64,000 nt of DNA from an uncultured Clostridia bacterium (lineage in GTDB: Bacteria > Bacillota > Clostridia > UBA1381): assembly GCA_934476075.1 (NCBI GenBank), contig CAKSNH010000004.1:62001-126000 (forward strand), given 5' to 3'. This document shows, piece after piece, positions 17,958 through 27,015 of the stretch. The notes beneath the pieces were generated by a model. That model saw only the letters and a program-made list of their open reading frames with translations, made no database searches and was not told the origin of the DNA. Both the position numbers and the translations under genes were made by a program. Numbering within the stretch: the stretch's first letter is position 1; the number at the start of each line of letters is the position of its first letter.

Positions 17958-18036
17958 CGGTCATGCAACCAATAGCTTTACACCTTAGGTCATAAACTTT
18001 GCGTCCTTATTTTTCAATAAGTTTGCCCTATTCTTT
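17955..18036 (-). ncRNA. Cyclic-di-GMP-I (GEMM-I) riboswitch
   Basis: The minus strand carries the hallmark consensus of this class. GGGCAAAC (18028-18021) is followed by a six-pair stem CTTATT/AATAAG closing a GAAA tetraloop, then GGACGCAAAG, then GACCTAAGG in the second helix, and a 3' strand ending GCATGACCGC. A GNRA tetraloop, the GGACGCAAAG joint and the CCTAA receptor element are the conserved features of GEMM-I aptamers. The G in AGGGCAAAC agrees with c-di-GMP rather than the cGAMP-selective variant, as far as can be judged by eye. It sits between a strong promoter and a terminator upstream of the giant rhs gene. Whether the ligand turns the gene on or off cannot be told. Confidence 0.9.
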
Positions 18037-18070
18037 TGTTCTATTCCTCCTCACCATCCTTATGTATAAC

Positions 18071-18099
18071 ATTATATATTACAAGCCTTATTTTGTCAA
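18071..18099 (-). promoter_or_regulatory. Consensus sigma-A promoter of the rhs locus
   Basis: TTGACA at 18099-18094 and TATAAT at 18076-18071 on the minus strand, separated by exactly 17 bases. Transcription would begin near 18064 and give a leader of about 160 nt containing the riboswitch and terminator. Confidence 0.85.
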
Positions 18100-18634
18100 G
18101 ATTAGCATAATTTAATTTTGGATATTAAATAATTAAATCATTTAGTCTTTTAATTTGTTCTGTTTCAGCATGGCAAACTGTACAAAAAAACATAATATCT
18201 GTAAAATATTCACAATAACACTTTAGACGAATATTTTTTCATTATATATACAATAATTTCTCTACTGCATCCTTACATCATTAAATTGTATCACCCTACA
18301 GATAACAGGAATGTCAGACAACAATATCTATCCGTTATATACCAATATAGCTTGTAATATTTTTAAATTTAATATTATGGTCTATACATTTTAACGATTA
18401 ACTTTTCTTCAATACAGATTGGGTGCATTTTCACTTTATCACACACTGCAACATTACATCAATATAATTTTACCTATATTATATTAATAACTATCATAAA
18501 AGAGGCTTGAAATCAAGCCTTTTCTTCTACACCCATAACCTCAAATTGTATCACCTTGCAAATACTTAAATCTAGTTGTGCTATGAAATTGATACAATTT
18601 GAACTTTTCGCCCCATGTAAAACATTCTCTCATA

Positions 18635-18660
18635 TAACACATCTATTGTACTCCTACAAA
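18635..18660 (+). repeat. Left arm of 26-bp inverted repeat around the GLUG gene
   Basis: Starts TAACACATCTATTGTA and ends CCTACAAA. It matches the reverse complement of 25374-25399 at 25 of 26 positions; the one mismatch (C here, A there) is at position 17. The similarity stops sharply at both edges. Confidence 0.85.
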
Positions 18661-18680
18661 AGTTTATTAACAAAATAAAA

Positions 18681-18713
18681 GCACCCCGGCATGGAATTCT
18701 CCGCACCGAGGTG
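18681..18713 (-). terminator. Intrinsic terminator of the GLUG-repeat gene
   Basis: GCACCCCGG (plus 18681-18689) pairs with CCGAGGTG (18706-18713) around a long loop, with T-runs on both strands (CTTTTATTTT on the minus strand). It lies just past the stop codon at 18726. Confidence 0.7.
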
Positions 18714-18725
18714 TTTTTCAATAAA

Positions 18726-21700
18726 TTAATTCACATCTGTTATTGCGTCAGCCATAGGACTCTTTGCCTCGTCCCAAAGCATTAGCTTGTAATTATCTGT
18801 TTCAGGCAGTCCCGCTGTTATTATCAGCTTGTCGCCGTCATTCTCATTTTCACCGATTTTTATATTTACCAAATTTCCTTCATTGTCATACTCAGCTGCA
18901 AATAAAGCTGCCGATGCAAGCTTATCTGATGTGCCGTCAATCGGTTTTACTGTAAATATAACATTATTATCTTTAACTTTCTTCGTTATACTGATTTTAT
19001 CCGCATATTGACCTATCGGAGTAACTTCATCAACTTTGGTTACTTTGAATGTCAATGTAAGCTTTGCATTGCCCAACGCTTTATCAGGTTCAAGCGACAT
19101 AAGCGACGCACCGCTGTCCGTTACGTCAAACACAACGGTATATGTTCCTGCTTTTGTCGGAGTACCCGATATTCTTGCATAAGAAAGTTTTAAGCCGTCC
19201 GGAAGTACGCTGCCGTCTGCAAGTGTGAATGTGAACTCTCTCGATATTTCATCATTCTCAAACTTAACATAATCCGCAAGCTTAATTTCGTCCATTTCAA
19301 CATTTTCATCAAGCTCAATTACATCGCTCTTTTCAGTGCCTGTAAAGGTATCACCGAATACCGCATTAATCTTTACCCCTCTGTCAGGCATTACAAATGA
19401 ATTGTTTTCATCTAACTCAACACCGGTGATTATTGCCGACTTGCCTTCTGTTTCAGGTGTAATTGTTAAAGTAACCGTTTCGCCTGCCTTTGCAAATTTC
19501 TTATCTGCAATTACAGTGCCGCCTTCGATATTTTTGTCTATCTCTATCGCATAATAAAGCTCGCTTTCGCCGTCTGCGAATACTACCTTACCGTTCTTCA
19601 CATCCCAGTAATTCAATCCGTCGGTAACGCCGTTATTCAGCATAGCTGCAACATAGCCTGACGAAATATCGCTTTCAGACACTGCCTTCGATAAATCATT
19701 TTTTATTACAATATTAGATGATTCGATTTCCGTGTTTACATCTGCTGTCTGCACATAGAATGAATTTAAAATCATAAAATCATTGATACTGTCATCATAG
19801 TAATTATTGCAATAAGCTATTGCATATGAGGCTAACGAACCGCTGACATTTCCACTGTTTAAGCAATTTTTCACGGTTATAGCTCCATACGTCGTGGCAA
19901 TACCTGCTGCGGTTTCTTTTGATACAACGCTGCCGTTATTTGCACAGTTGATAATCTCAGCCTTCATGCCGTACTGAACAACTCCTATAATACCGCCGGC
20001 GTTTTTATTTGCATTAATATTCGCATTATTTACACAATTCGTTACCATACAGTGGCTACCGACACTGATTATACCGGCACCAATATTTTCTGCATTAAGT
20101 TTACCGTTGTTTACACAATCAGTTATTTTTGAGAAATTATATATATAGCCGGCGGAGTCACCTATAATACCGCCTACATCATATCCGTTCACTTCACCGT
20201 TATTCATACAATTACTGATTAGTATCGGTGATTTCTGTAACATATTTTGACCGATAAAACCGCCTGTTACACCATTTTCTAATGTATTTGTTACAGTCGC
20301 ATTATTCACGCAATTTATAATCGCACCGTCACATAAACCCGCAACAGCACCGACATAATTTGCATTTGCTTTAATACTGCCATTGATTGTAAGATTTTTC
20401 ACAACAGCGTCAGTATCAAGTTTTTCAAACAAGCCATAATGTTGGTAATCATTTGATTCATCATTCATTGCAAGCGTTATTGAATGACCGTTGCCGTCAA
20501 ATGTACCATTGTATTCTCCGATAGGATTTCCGTCATAGCCCTCAATATTAGCTGTAAGTTTAATATTAATATTGTTATTACCCAATTCAATAGTCTGTTT
20601 TACTTTTTTAAGGTCATCAAGTGTACCGACAAGACAATATCCGTCCTCGTCTTTTTCTATACCTTTAACCTCTTTCTTTACCACAAGTGTGCACGTTGCA
20701 TTCGGCATAGTAAATGTGAATGTATCTTTTTTCCCCTCAACCGGTGATACTTTAATATTTAAATTACCGGTTTGACTCTTAAATGTTATATCAGATATTA
20801 CCAAATCTTCTTCAAAGCTTGATGTATCAACCGTAAATTCAACGGTTTCACCCTGCTTGTACGGTTTTTCTACACCATTATTTGAAAATATATAATACGG
20901 TATGTTTTCATCGTCTGCAAATACTAATTCTGTTTTTGAAACAGACCACTTTAAAGCATCTTCCGATATTTTAAATTCTAAATTATCGCTCGCTTGTATT
21001 TGTTCTGCTATGGAATTGGCTGCTGCCGCAAATTGTATCTTATTTGAACTGTCGGTTTCAGATGAAAAATCCTGTACTAATAAATTGTTGTCATTACTGT
21101 TACCTGTCATATTATTCCAACTTGAATTTTCATTCTGATTGATTATTTTACCCTCATTTGAAGCAATTATTACCATTGTACTATTTGAGCATGTTATTGC
21201 TCCGGCAAGTTTCAGACCTGTTATATCACCCTTGTTCATACAGTTATATACAATACCTTCATTAAACATAGTTATACCCGAGGCTTTTATACCGCTTATG
21301 TCGGCTTTATTGATACAATTTACGATTTGACCGTTATTTGTCATGGCAATACCCGACGCCATTGACTCTGTTACACTTGTTTCATCACTGCTGTCACTTT
21401 TTATAGAAGATATTGTGCCGTCAACAGTAATATTTTTTATAATACCTTCCGAACCGATAGTGTACAACATTGATTGTTTTAATCCGTCAAATGTAATGGT
21501 ATGACCTGCACCGTCAAATATACCATTATAACTTTGTTTCATTTCATCGGTATATATCGGATATTCAGCCAATTCCTCTGCTGTAAGATTTATATTCTCG
21601 GCTATATATACGTTTAATTCGCTGTTACCGTCTGCGATAGATTTTACAGCTTTAACAAAGTCGGATGCGTTTTTTACAACAACGTATGTCTTGCCGTCTA

Positions 21701-24700
21701 TTACTGTTGTTTCACTGATACCTGTATCCAATACAACAGATACCGTTACATCACATTTCGGCATTGTAAATTCATAACCGTCTTCGTTTGTTGTAAGCTT
21801 AATATCATTTCCGTTTACATCTGTAACGGCTACTACTGCATTATCTGCAATACCGCAAACGGTTACCTTGGCCCCCGGTAATGCTCCGCGGGCATAGTCC
21901 CCGTCAATAAGAGTGTCAACCTTAATGCCACTCTGTTTTATTAAATAAAGCTCCGGATTTTTATTATTTGCAAAAGAAGGTTCATTACTATAGTCAACAC
22001 CCCAAGTTTTAAGTGTTGTACCTTTCACGCGGTTAGGGTTTGCTCTGACATATTCATTCAACTTAGCCGGAATATACAATCCCTCCGCATCTTTTTCGCT
22101 TACCGTAGAATCTTTATCTACCATTTCGGAAATACACTCATCTTTTTCAATATCATAGTACACATCATAACAGTCATTTTCTCCATAATACATATTATTT
22201 TCAAGAGTAAGTCCTGACATTTCTGCATACGAAACTATACCGCCCGAACGGCGTGAATTGAATATATCACTATTGGCACAGTTATATATTTCGGTTTTAC
22301 CGCATGCCTCACCGACAATACCTCCGTAAAAACTTGTCACATTAACACCGCTGTTTTTTAATACACAGTTTGCGATAACCGTATTACCCGATGTTGAGTA
22401 AACAATGCCGCCAAATTCATATATACGACCTGTTGCGGTTACACAGCAGTTTGTAATTGTTGAATTATAAGCCTCGGTTGCGATACCACCGCATATGCCA
22501 TAGTTCAATGATATATATACATCACAGTTATCTATACTGGTATTATTTGCAACTTGTACAATACCGGCTGATTTTTCGCTATAAACATGGGAATTTATAT
22601 TAACATTTTTAATAACGGCACCGTCTGTTTCGGCAAACAATATACAGTCTGCCGTAATCTCTGCACCGTTTCCGTCAAATGTACCTGTATACGGTGCGTT
22701 TTTGCCTATCAATCCAGCATTTGAATAAGCCCAATAACCGCTATAATCACGGTAGTTAATACTTTTAGCCACTACCTTTGCATTTGCGTCTGTCTGTCCT
22801 GCCTCTACGATTCTTGCAAACGCAACCAAATCATCTGCATCAGAGATGTAATACACACCCTCGGAATCTGTTGTTAAATTATAATCACATATTGCCTGTA
22901 TATTTACCTTACTTTTCGGCATTGTAAATTCATATGTGTTATCACCCGTTTTTGTAATTTTGACGCTTTTTCCTTTTGAATCTGTAACCTTTATTTCCTT
23001 TACTGAATTTATTAGGTTGCTGTAATCATTAGACAAATCTACTTCTACTACAATCGTCTTTCCGGCTCTTGAATAATCAGCGGACGTTTGAATAATATCC
23101 TCGTCATATATGTGATAAATTTCATATACAGGTGCAGGGCATTTTTCTACGATTTTTGCCGTTTGAATTTCATTTTCCGTTACAAAGTCCCAGTACATAT
23201 ACTCTCTGCGTTGCGCATTTACATTTAATGCATCCATTGTACTGTCGGAGAAAAGTTCTTCCGTTGTCTTTGCTATATCCGAACCTATATTGGTTGTCAC
23301 TTTATTTTCGTCATTGTCATAACCGGCACAAAATACTCCGCTGTTTTTCTCCGAATTATAATAAGCAGTATCATAATTATATTTACCGATACCTACAAAT
23401 GCACCGACCGATTTTTTATCATCAGCAGTATTTTTCTGTACAACAGTACCGTTATTTACTGTGTTGCGAAAAGTAACACCACCCTGAGCATATCCGATAA
23501 AACCGCCGACAAAGCTACTGCCACTTACCGATACTTCACTGTATACATTATACAAGTCACGCTTAGATTTCATTATGCCGACAAGTGCACCGGTATATGA
23601 AGATGTATCATCTCCGCCGTCTACACTCCCTTTAATTACAAGGTTTCCTATGTATGCATCTGATGTAATTCCAAACAAGCCCGTTGCTACAGTGCTGTTA
23701 TATTTCGTGCCGCTTGTGATGTCGAGCGTTACAGTGTGACCTTTACCGTTAAAATTACCTTTATACGGATTGTCATTTGTACCTATCGGTTCAAAACCTT
23801 TTTCCGTTGAGGCTGTTACATCTGCTGCGAGAACGACGTTTTCTACCTCATACCCGTCATTTACTGCCTTTGATAAAATCAAAAGTTCCTCATCTGTTGA
23901 AACAATATAGTTATCATAAGAATCTTTTTCAAGCATAAACTCAAAATCAGCATCCACCGTAACATCATTTTCGGGCATAGTAAATATATATTTGCCGTCT
24001 GAATTTGCATTAATCTCATTATCATTTACAGTTATTTTGTTAAGTTTCAAATAAGCCGGGATTTTATCCGCTTTAATCTCTACACTTGTATCTGCCATTG
24101 CGTTCGTTGCAACCGTGATATAATTCGGTTGATTATTTGTGATTGTATACGGCAAATCCGGTTTTTCCTCAGTAAACGCAAACTTACCGTCCGCTACCTT
24201 CCAATAAAGCAGCTGCGTATCGTTAGGCTTATTATCCCGTACATACACGTTAAGACTGTTAAGAACATCTTCCGATACTATTTCTTCGCTTGTTTTGGCA
24301 AAATCTCTTGCTGTATAATGTTCTGAATTGTTAGTCAGATGTCCGAAATCACAAATCTCGCTGTTTATTATTCCGTTGTAATAACAATTTCCAAAAGCAT
24401 CATTATTTCCGTTTTTTTCGCCAAAAAGACCGCCGATATAATTATCGTCAGATTTTTTTGTTACCAAGCCGTTATTTATGCAGTTATATATCTTGCTACG
24501 TATGCCTGCATCTCCCGCAATACCTCCGCAATTACTTCCTTTAACCGCTCCGGTATTTAAGCAGTTTATCACTTTCATAGTACTGATACTACCGACAATA
24601 CCTCCGACATTCATATTACCGACTATCGCACCGCTGTTTGAACAGTTTATTATGTATTTGCTGTTGTCGGAAAGTCCTACAATGCCGCCAACATGATAAT

Positions 24701-25205
24701 AACCCGTTACCGAGGCTTCGTTATGGCAGTTCACAACGCTACCGTACGTATTTGCAACAATACCGCCTGCAAAGTAACCTGTCATCGATACTGAGCCGGT
24801 TGTCCTTATATTGCACAGTTTAGAATTTTCTCCTCCATGTCCGAACAAACCCACAAGTCCTTCACCTGTAAGATTAAGGTTTACTGTATGGTTTCCGCCG
24901 TCAAACGTTCCCTCAAACTGATTTGCATCATTACCTATCGGAACATATCCGTCCTCTGTTGAAAGCTCAATAGTTTCTGTCACAGTGTCGGGAATTTTAA
25001 AGTATGTACCGCTGTAATCATTTCCCTCGTTTACCTCTGTTGCAAGTTGTTTAAAATCGTTTGCACTTGTGATAAGATACGGCTCGTTTTCTGTTCCGCT
25101 TCCGCCACCATACAAACCGTCAGCATAAGCCATAGGCATCGGCACGAATACTGTCAGCATACAAAGCGTGATAAACAAACTTATAATCTTTTTTGTTTTT
25201 TGCAT
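18726..25205 (-). CDS. Giant secreted GLUG-repeat surface protein
   Basis: 2159 residues with a signal peptide (KKIISLFITLCMLTVFVP..., cleavage near AYA/DG) and GGAG before the ATG at 25205. The mature start GGSGTENEPYLIT is the standard entry to GLUG modules. Five large modules follow, each a right-handed-helix-like run (YKGNFNGKGHTVTLDI, GLFG, NCxNxGxVxG, VGGIVG patterns), separated by short InlB-B-like linkers with the signature FTMPxxDVxV. Near 1950-2060 is a putative Ig domain (LPDGLKLSYARISGTPTKAG), then a final beta domain. GLUG proteins act as adhesins or surface enzymes; the substrate is unknown. No SLH, LPxTG or cell-wall-binding anchor is visible, so attachment is unexplained. It has its own promoter and terminator and is bracketed by inverted repeats next to two serine recombinases. 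Confidence 0.85.
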   Translation of the reverse strand: MQKTKKIISLFITLCMLTVFVPMPMAYADGLYGGGSGTENEPYLITSANDFKQLATEVNEGNDYSGTYFKIPDTVTETIELSTEDGYVPIGNDANQFEGTFDGGNHTVNLNLTGEGLVGLFGHGGENSKLCNIRTTGSVSMTGYFAGGIVANTYGSVVNCHNEASVTGYYHVGGIVGLSDNSKYIINCSNSGAIVGNMNVGGIVGSISTMKVINCLNTGAVKGSNCGGIAGDAGIRSKIYNCINNGLVTKKSDDNYIGGLFGEKNGNNDAFGNCYYNGIINSEICDFGHLTNNSEHYTARDFAKTSEEIVSEDVLNSLNVYVRDNKPNDTQLLYWKVADGKFAFTEEKPDLPYTITNNQPNYITVATNAMADTSVEIKADKIPAYLKLNKITVNDNEINANSDGKYIFTMPENDVTVDADFEFMLEKDSYDNYIVSTDEELLILSKAVNDGYEVENVVLAADVTASTEKGFEPIGTNDNPYKGNFNGKGHTVTLDITSGTKYNSTVATGLFGITSDAYIGNLVIKGSVDGGDDTSSYTGALVGIMKSKRDLYNVYSEVSVSGSSFVGGFIGYAQGGVTFRNTVNNGTVVQKNTADDKKSVGAFVGIGKYNYDTAYYNSEKNSGVFCAGYDNDENKVTTNIGSDIAKTTEELFSDSTMDALNVNAQRREYMYWDFVTENEIQTAKIVEKCPAPVYEIYHIYDEDIIQTSADYSRAGKTIVVEVDLSNDYSNLINSVKEIKVTDSKGKSVKITKTGDNTYEFTMPKSKVNIQAICDYNLTTDSEGVYYISDADDLVAFARIVEAGQTDANAKVVAKSINYRDYSGYWAYSNAGLIGKNAPYTGTFDGNGAEITADCILFAETDGAVIKNVNINSHVYSEKSAGIVQVANNTSIDNCDVYISLNYGICGGIATEAYNSTITNCCVTATGRIYEFGGIVYSTSGNTVIANCVLKNSGVNVTSFYGGIVGEACGKTEIYNCANSDIFNSRRSGGIVSYAEMSGLTLENNMYYGENDCYDVYYDIEKDECISEMVDKDSTVSEKDAEGLYIPAKLNEYVRANPNRVKGTTLKTWGVDYSNEPSFANNKNPELYLIKQSGIKVDTLIDGDYARGALPGAKVTVCGIADNAVVAVTDVNGNDIKLTTNEDGYEFTMPKCDVTVSVVLDTGISETTVIDGKTYVVVKNASDFVKAVKSIADGNSELNVYIAENINLTAEELAEYPIYTDEMKQSYNGIFDGAGHTITFDGLKQSMLYTIGSEGIIKNITVDGTISSIKSDSSDETSVTESMASGIAMTNNGQIVNCINKADISGIKASGITMFNEGIVYNCMNKGDITGLKLAGAITCSNSTMVIIASNEGKIINQNENSSWNNMTGNSNDNNLLVQDFSSETDSSNKIQFAAAANSIAEQIQASDNLEFKISEDALKWSVSKTELVFADDENIPYYIFSNNGVEKPYKQGETVEFTVDTSSFEEDLVISDITFKSQTGNLNIKVSPVEGKKDTFTFTMPNATCTLVVKKEVKGIEKDEDGYCLVGTLDDLKKVKQTIELGNNNINIKLTANIEGYDGNPIGEYNGTFDGNGHSITLAMNDESNDYQHYGLFEKLDTDAVVKNLTINGSIKANANYVGAVAGLCDGAIINCVNNATVTNTLENGVTGGFIGQNMLQKSPILISNCMNNGEVNGYDVGGIIGDSAGYIYNFSKITDCVNNGKLNAENIGAGIISVGSHCMVTNCVNNANINANKNAGGIIGVVQYGMKAEIINCANNGSVVSKETAAGIATTYGAITVKNCLNSGNVSGSLASYAIAYCNNYYDDSINDFMILNSFYVQTADVNTEIESSNIVIKNDLSKAVSESDISSGYVAAMLNNGVTDGLNYWDVKNGKVVFADGESELYYAIEIDKNIEGGTVIADKKFAKAGETVTLTITPETEGKSAIITGVELDENNSFVMPDRGVKINAVFGDTFTGTEKSDVIELDENVEMDEIKLADYVKFENDEISREFTFTLADGSVLPDGLKLSYARISGTPTKAGTYTVVFDVTDSGASLMSLEPDKALGNAKLTLTFKVTKVDEVTPIGQYADKISITKKVKDNNVIFTVKPIDGTSDKLASAALFAAEYDNEGNLVNIKIGENENDGDKLIITAGLPETDNYKLMLWDEAKSPMADAITDVN

Positions 25206-25315
25206 TTATTTTTTCTCCTTTTATATCATATATATGTAAAATGCCAAAGCATGATTTTTTAAACTCTCTGCACATTATCGGCAATATTGAAATCAGTTTA
25301 TTTTATCTTTACCAT

Positions 25316-25345
25316 ATTATATCATTTTATCCGACTAACAGTCAA
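25316..25345 (-). promoter_or_regulatory. Promoter of the GLUG-repeat gene
   Basis: TTGACT (25345-25340) and TATAAT (25321-25316) on the minus strand with an 18-base spacer, about 110 bases upstream of the start codon. The promoter lies inside the inverted-repeat-bounded segment, so it would move with the gene if the segment inverted. Confidence 0.75.
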
Positions 25346-25373
25346 TAATAATATAATATTTAAAGCTAAATTA

Positions 25374-25399
25374 TTTGTAGGATTACAATAGATGTGTTA
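25374..25399 (-). repeat. Right arm of 26-bp inverted repeat
   Basis: Plus strand begins TTTGTAGGATTACAATAG and ends TGTGTTA; it is the reverse complement of 18635-18660 with one mismatch. It ends 41 bases before the stop codon of the first serine recombinase gene. The two arms enclose about 6.8 kb. Confidence 0.85.
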
Positions 25400-25440
25400 C
25401 ATTCCGAGACGTTTTGTCTATGCCGATTTTTTTGATAAAC

Positions 25441-27015
25441 CTATATTGTAATACCGTTTTTGAAAGTGACTCGTATATCATCTTTCCCATACACCGTCAC
25501 ACATTCCACCATACTCAGCCACAGCACTTCGTCAAATTCGGTTACTGCCTTGTCTTGCTTTTTCAAATTTTTCATAAACATCTCAATCTCGGCTTTTCTT
25601 GCATTTTTATCTGATATATCGGCGGTAATCTCATCAAAGCGTTTCTTTATTCCGTCATATTTTTCAATCAATTCGTTGTACTGTCTTTCATACTCATCTT
25701 GATTTTGTGCCACTCGTGCATTTTGGTCAATGCAATCTTGTATTTTTTTTACTATATTTTCAAGTTCTCTTTCAAACTTTTCTTTTTGCCCTTCCAACTC
25801 ACTTGTGTCAAACAATTCATTTTCTATCAAATTAAAATCCGCTAAAATCTGTTCCTTATTTTCAATCAGCTCATTTACTGCCGATATAAAAATCTCTTTT
25901 ATCTGATTTTCATCAAGATGCGGTGTGGTGCATTTCTTTTCGTTATCAAATTTGTGATTGCACCGCCATATCACTCGGCGGTATTTATCATTGGAATGCC
26001 ATACCTTTGAGCCGTAATAACTGCCGCACTCACCACATTTTATCTTGCTTGAAAATATATTGATACAACTTTGTCTGCCCTTTTTATTTTTTGTTTTCTG
26101 CATAATCTTTTGCACCGCATCAAATACATCAGGTTCAATAATTGCATCATGGCTGTTTTTCACATAATACTGGGGTATTTCGCCTTTATTTATTTTCTTT
26201 TTCTTAGTTAGGAAGTCTGCTGTGTACGTTTTCTGCAAAAGTGCATCACCCTTGTATTTTTCGTTGGTAAGTATGCTCTTTATTGTGCTTGCATACCATG
26301 TTGTTTTGCCCGCCGGAGTCAGTATTTTTTCCTCGGTAAATTTTCGTGCAATCGCATATGCACTCTGCCCCTGCAAAAACATACCGTAAATTCTGCGTAC
26401 AACTTTCGCCTGTTCCTCATTTATTTTCAGCATACCGTCCTCGCCCTTGTCATACCCCAAAAAACACGCATACGGCACCGACACTTTTCCCTCGCTCAAC
26501 CGTCTGCGTTGTCCCCATGTACAGTTTTCCGAAATCGACCTTGCTTCTTCCTGTGCGATGCTTGACATTATTGTTAAAAGCAATTCACCTTTGCCGTCAA
26601 ACGTCCAAATATTCTCCTTTTCAAAATAGCACTCTGTTCCGTTCTCCTTTAATTTTCGTATTGTTGTAAGGCTGTCAACTGTATTTCTTGCAAATCGTGA
26701 TACCGACTTTGTGATAATTAAATCAATTTTGCCCGCAAGTGCATCATCAATCATTCTCTTAAATCCCTCTCGGTGCTTTATGCTCGTACCTGTAATACCC
26801 TCGTCTGCATACATTCCAACAAATTCCCAATCATCGTGATTTTTTATGTAGTCGGTATAATATTTAACCTGTGCATCATAGCTTGTGAGCTGTTCTTCCA
26901 TATCCGTTGAAACCCTTGCGTATCCGGCAACCTTTCGTTTTGTTCTTTGTATTATCGGCGATGATGTAAACCGATTAACTTTTGCCGGTATAGTATGCAC
27001 TGTACGCTCTGCCAT
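25441..27015 (-). CDS. Large serine recombinase
   Basis: 524 residues. N-terminal resolvase domain with GYARVSTDMEEQ (nucleophile Ser36), DEGITGT and KSVSRFARN catalytic-arginine region. Next is the recombinase domain (GYDKGEDGMLKINEEQAKVV, then PAGKTTWYASTIKSIL), a zinc ribbon with CGECGSYYG and later CNHKF...C, and a coiled coil (about 400-480). This is the full layout of large serine integrases/transposases that cut and rejoin DNA at short sites, including inversion, integration and excision. ATG at 27015 has GGAGGG upstream and follows the stop of the second recombinase directly, so the two are co-transcribed. Its target is unknown; the inverted repeats just downstream are an attractive but untested candidate. 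Confidence 0.9.
   Translation of the reverse strand: MAERTVHTIPAKVNRFTSSPIIQRTKRKVAGYARVSTDMEEQLTSYDAQVKYYTDYIKNHDDWEFVGMYADEGITGTSIKHREGFKRMIDDALAGKIDLIITKSVSRFARNTVDSLTTIRKLKENGTECYFEKENIWTFDGKGELLLTIMSSIAQEEARSISENCTWGQRRRLSEGKVSVPYACFLGYDKGEDGMLKINEEQAKVVRRIYGMFLQGQSAYAIARKFTEEKILTPAGKTTWYASTIKSILTNEKYKGDALLQKTYTADFLTKKKKINKGEIPQYYVKNSHDAIIEPDVFDAVQKIMQKTKNKKGRQSCINIFSSKIKCGECGSYYGSKVWHSNDKYRRVIWRCNHKFDNEKKCTTPHLDENQIKEIFISAVNELIENKEQILADFNLIENELFDTSELEGQKEKFERELENIVKKIQDCIDQNARVAQNQDEYERQYNELIEKYDGIKKRFDEITADISDKNARKAEIEMFMKNLKKQDKAVTEFDEVLWLSMVECVTVYGKDDIRVTFKNGITI

Larger units (their letters stand above)
18100..18725. other. Gene-free interval with terminators and inverted repeats
   Basis: No coding region is convincing. 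It holds a hairpin AGGCTTGA/TCAAGCCT (18503-18520) with A- and T-rich flanks. A perfect 12-bp inverted repeat, CAAATTGTATCA (18542-18553) and TGATACAATTTG (18590-18601), has a third partial copy at 18283-18293. The left arm of the long inverted repeat (18635-18660) and the terminator of the GLUG gene (18681-18713) are also here. Confidence 0.6.

Noticed and set aside
18726..25205. Plus-strand open frames opposite the GLUG gene
   Set aside because: They are antisense shadows of repeat-rich coding sequence with no ribosome sites and no recognisable products.
18635..25399. Classical phase-variable promoter switch
   Set aside because: The promoter is inside the inverted-repeat-bounded segment and moves with the gene, so inversion would not simply disconnect it; kept as a finding but not as an on/off switch.
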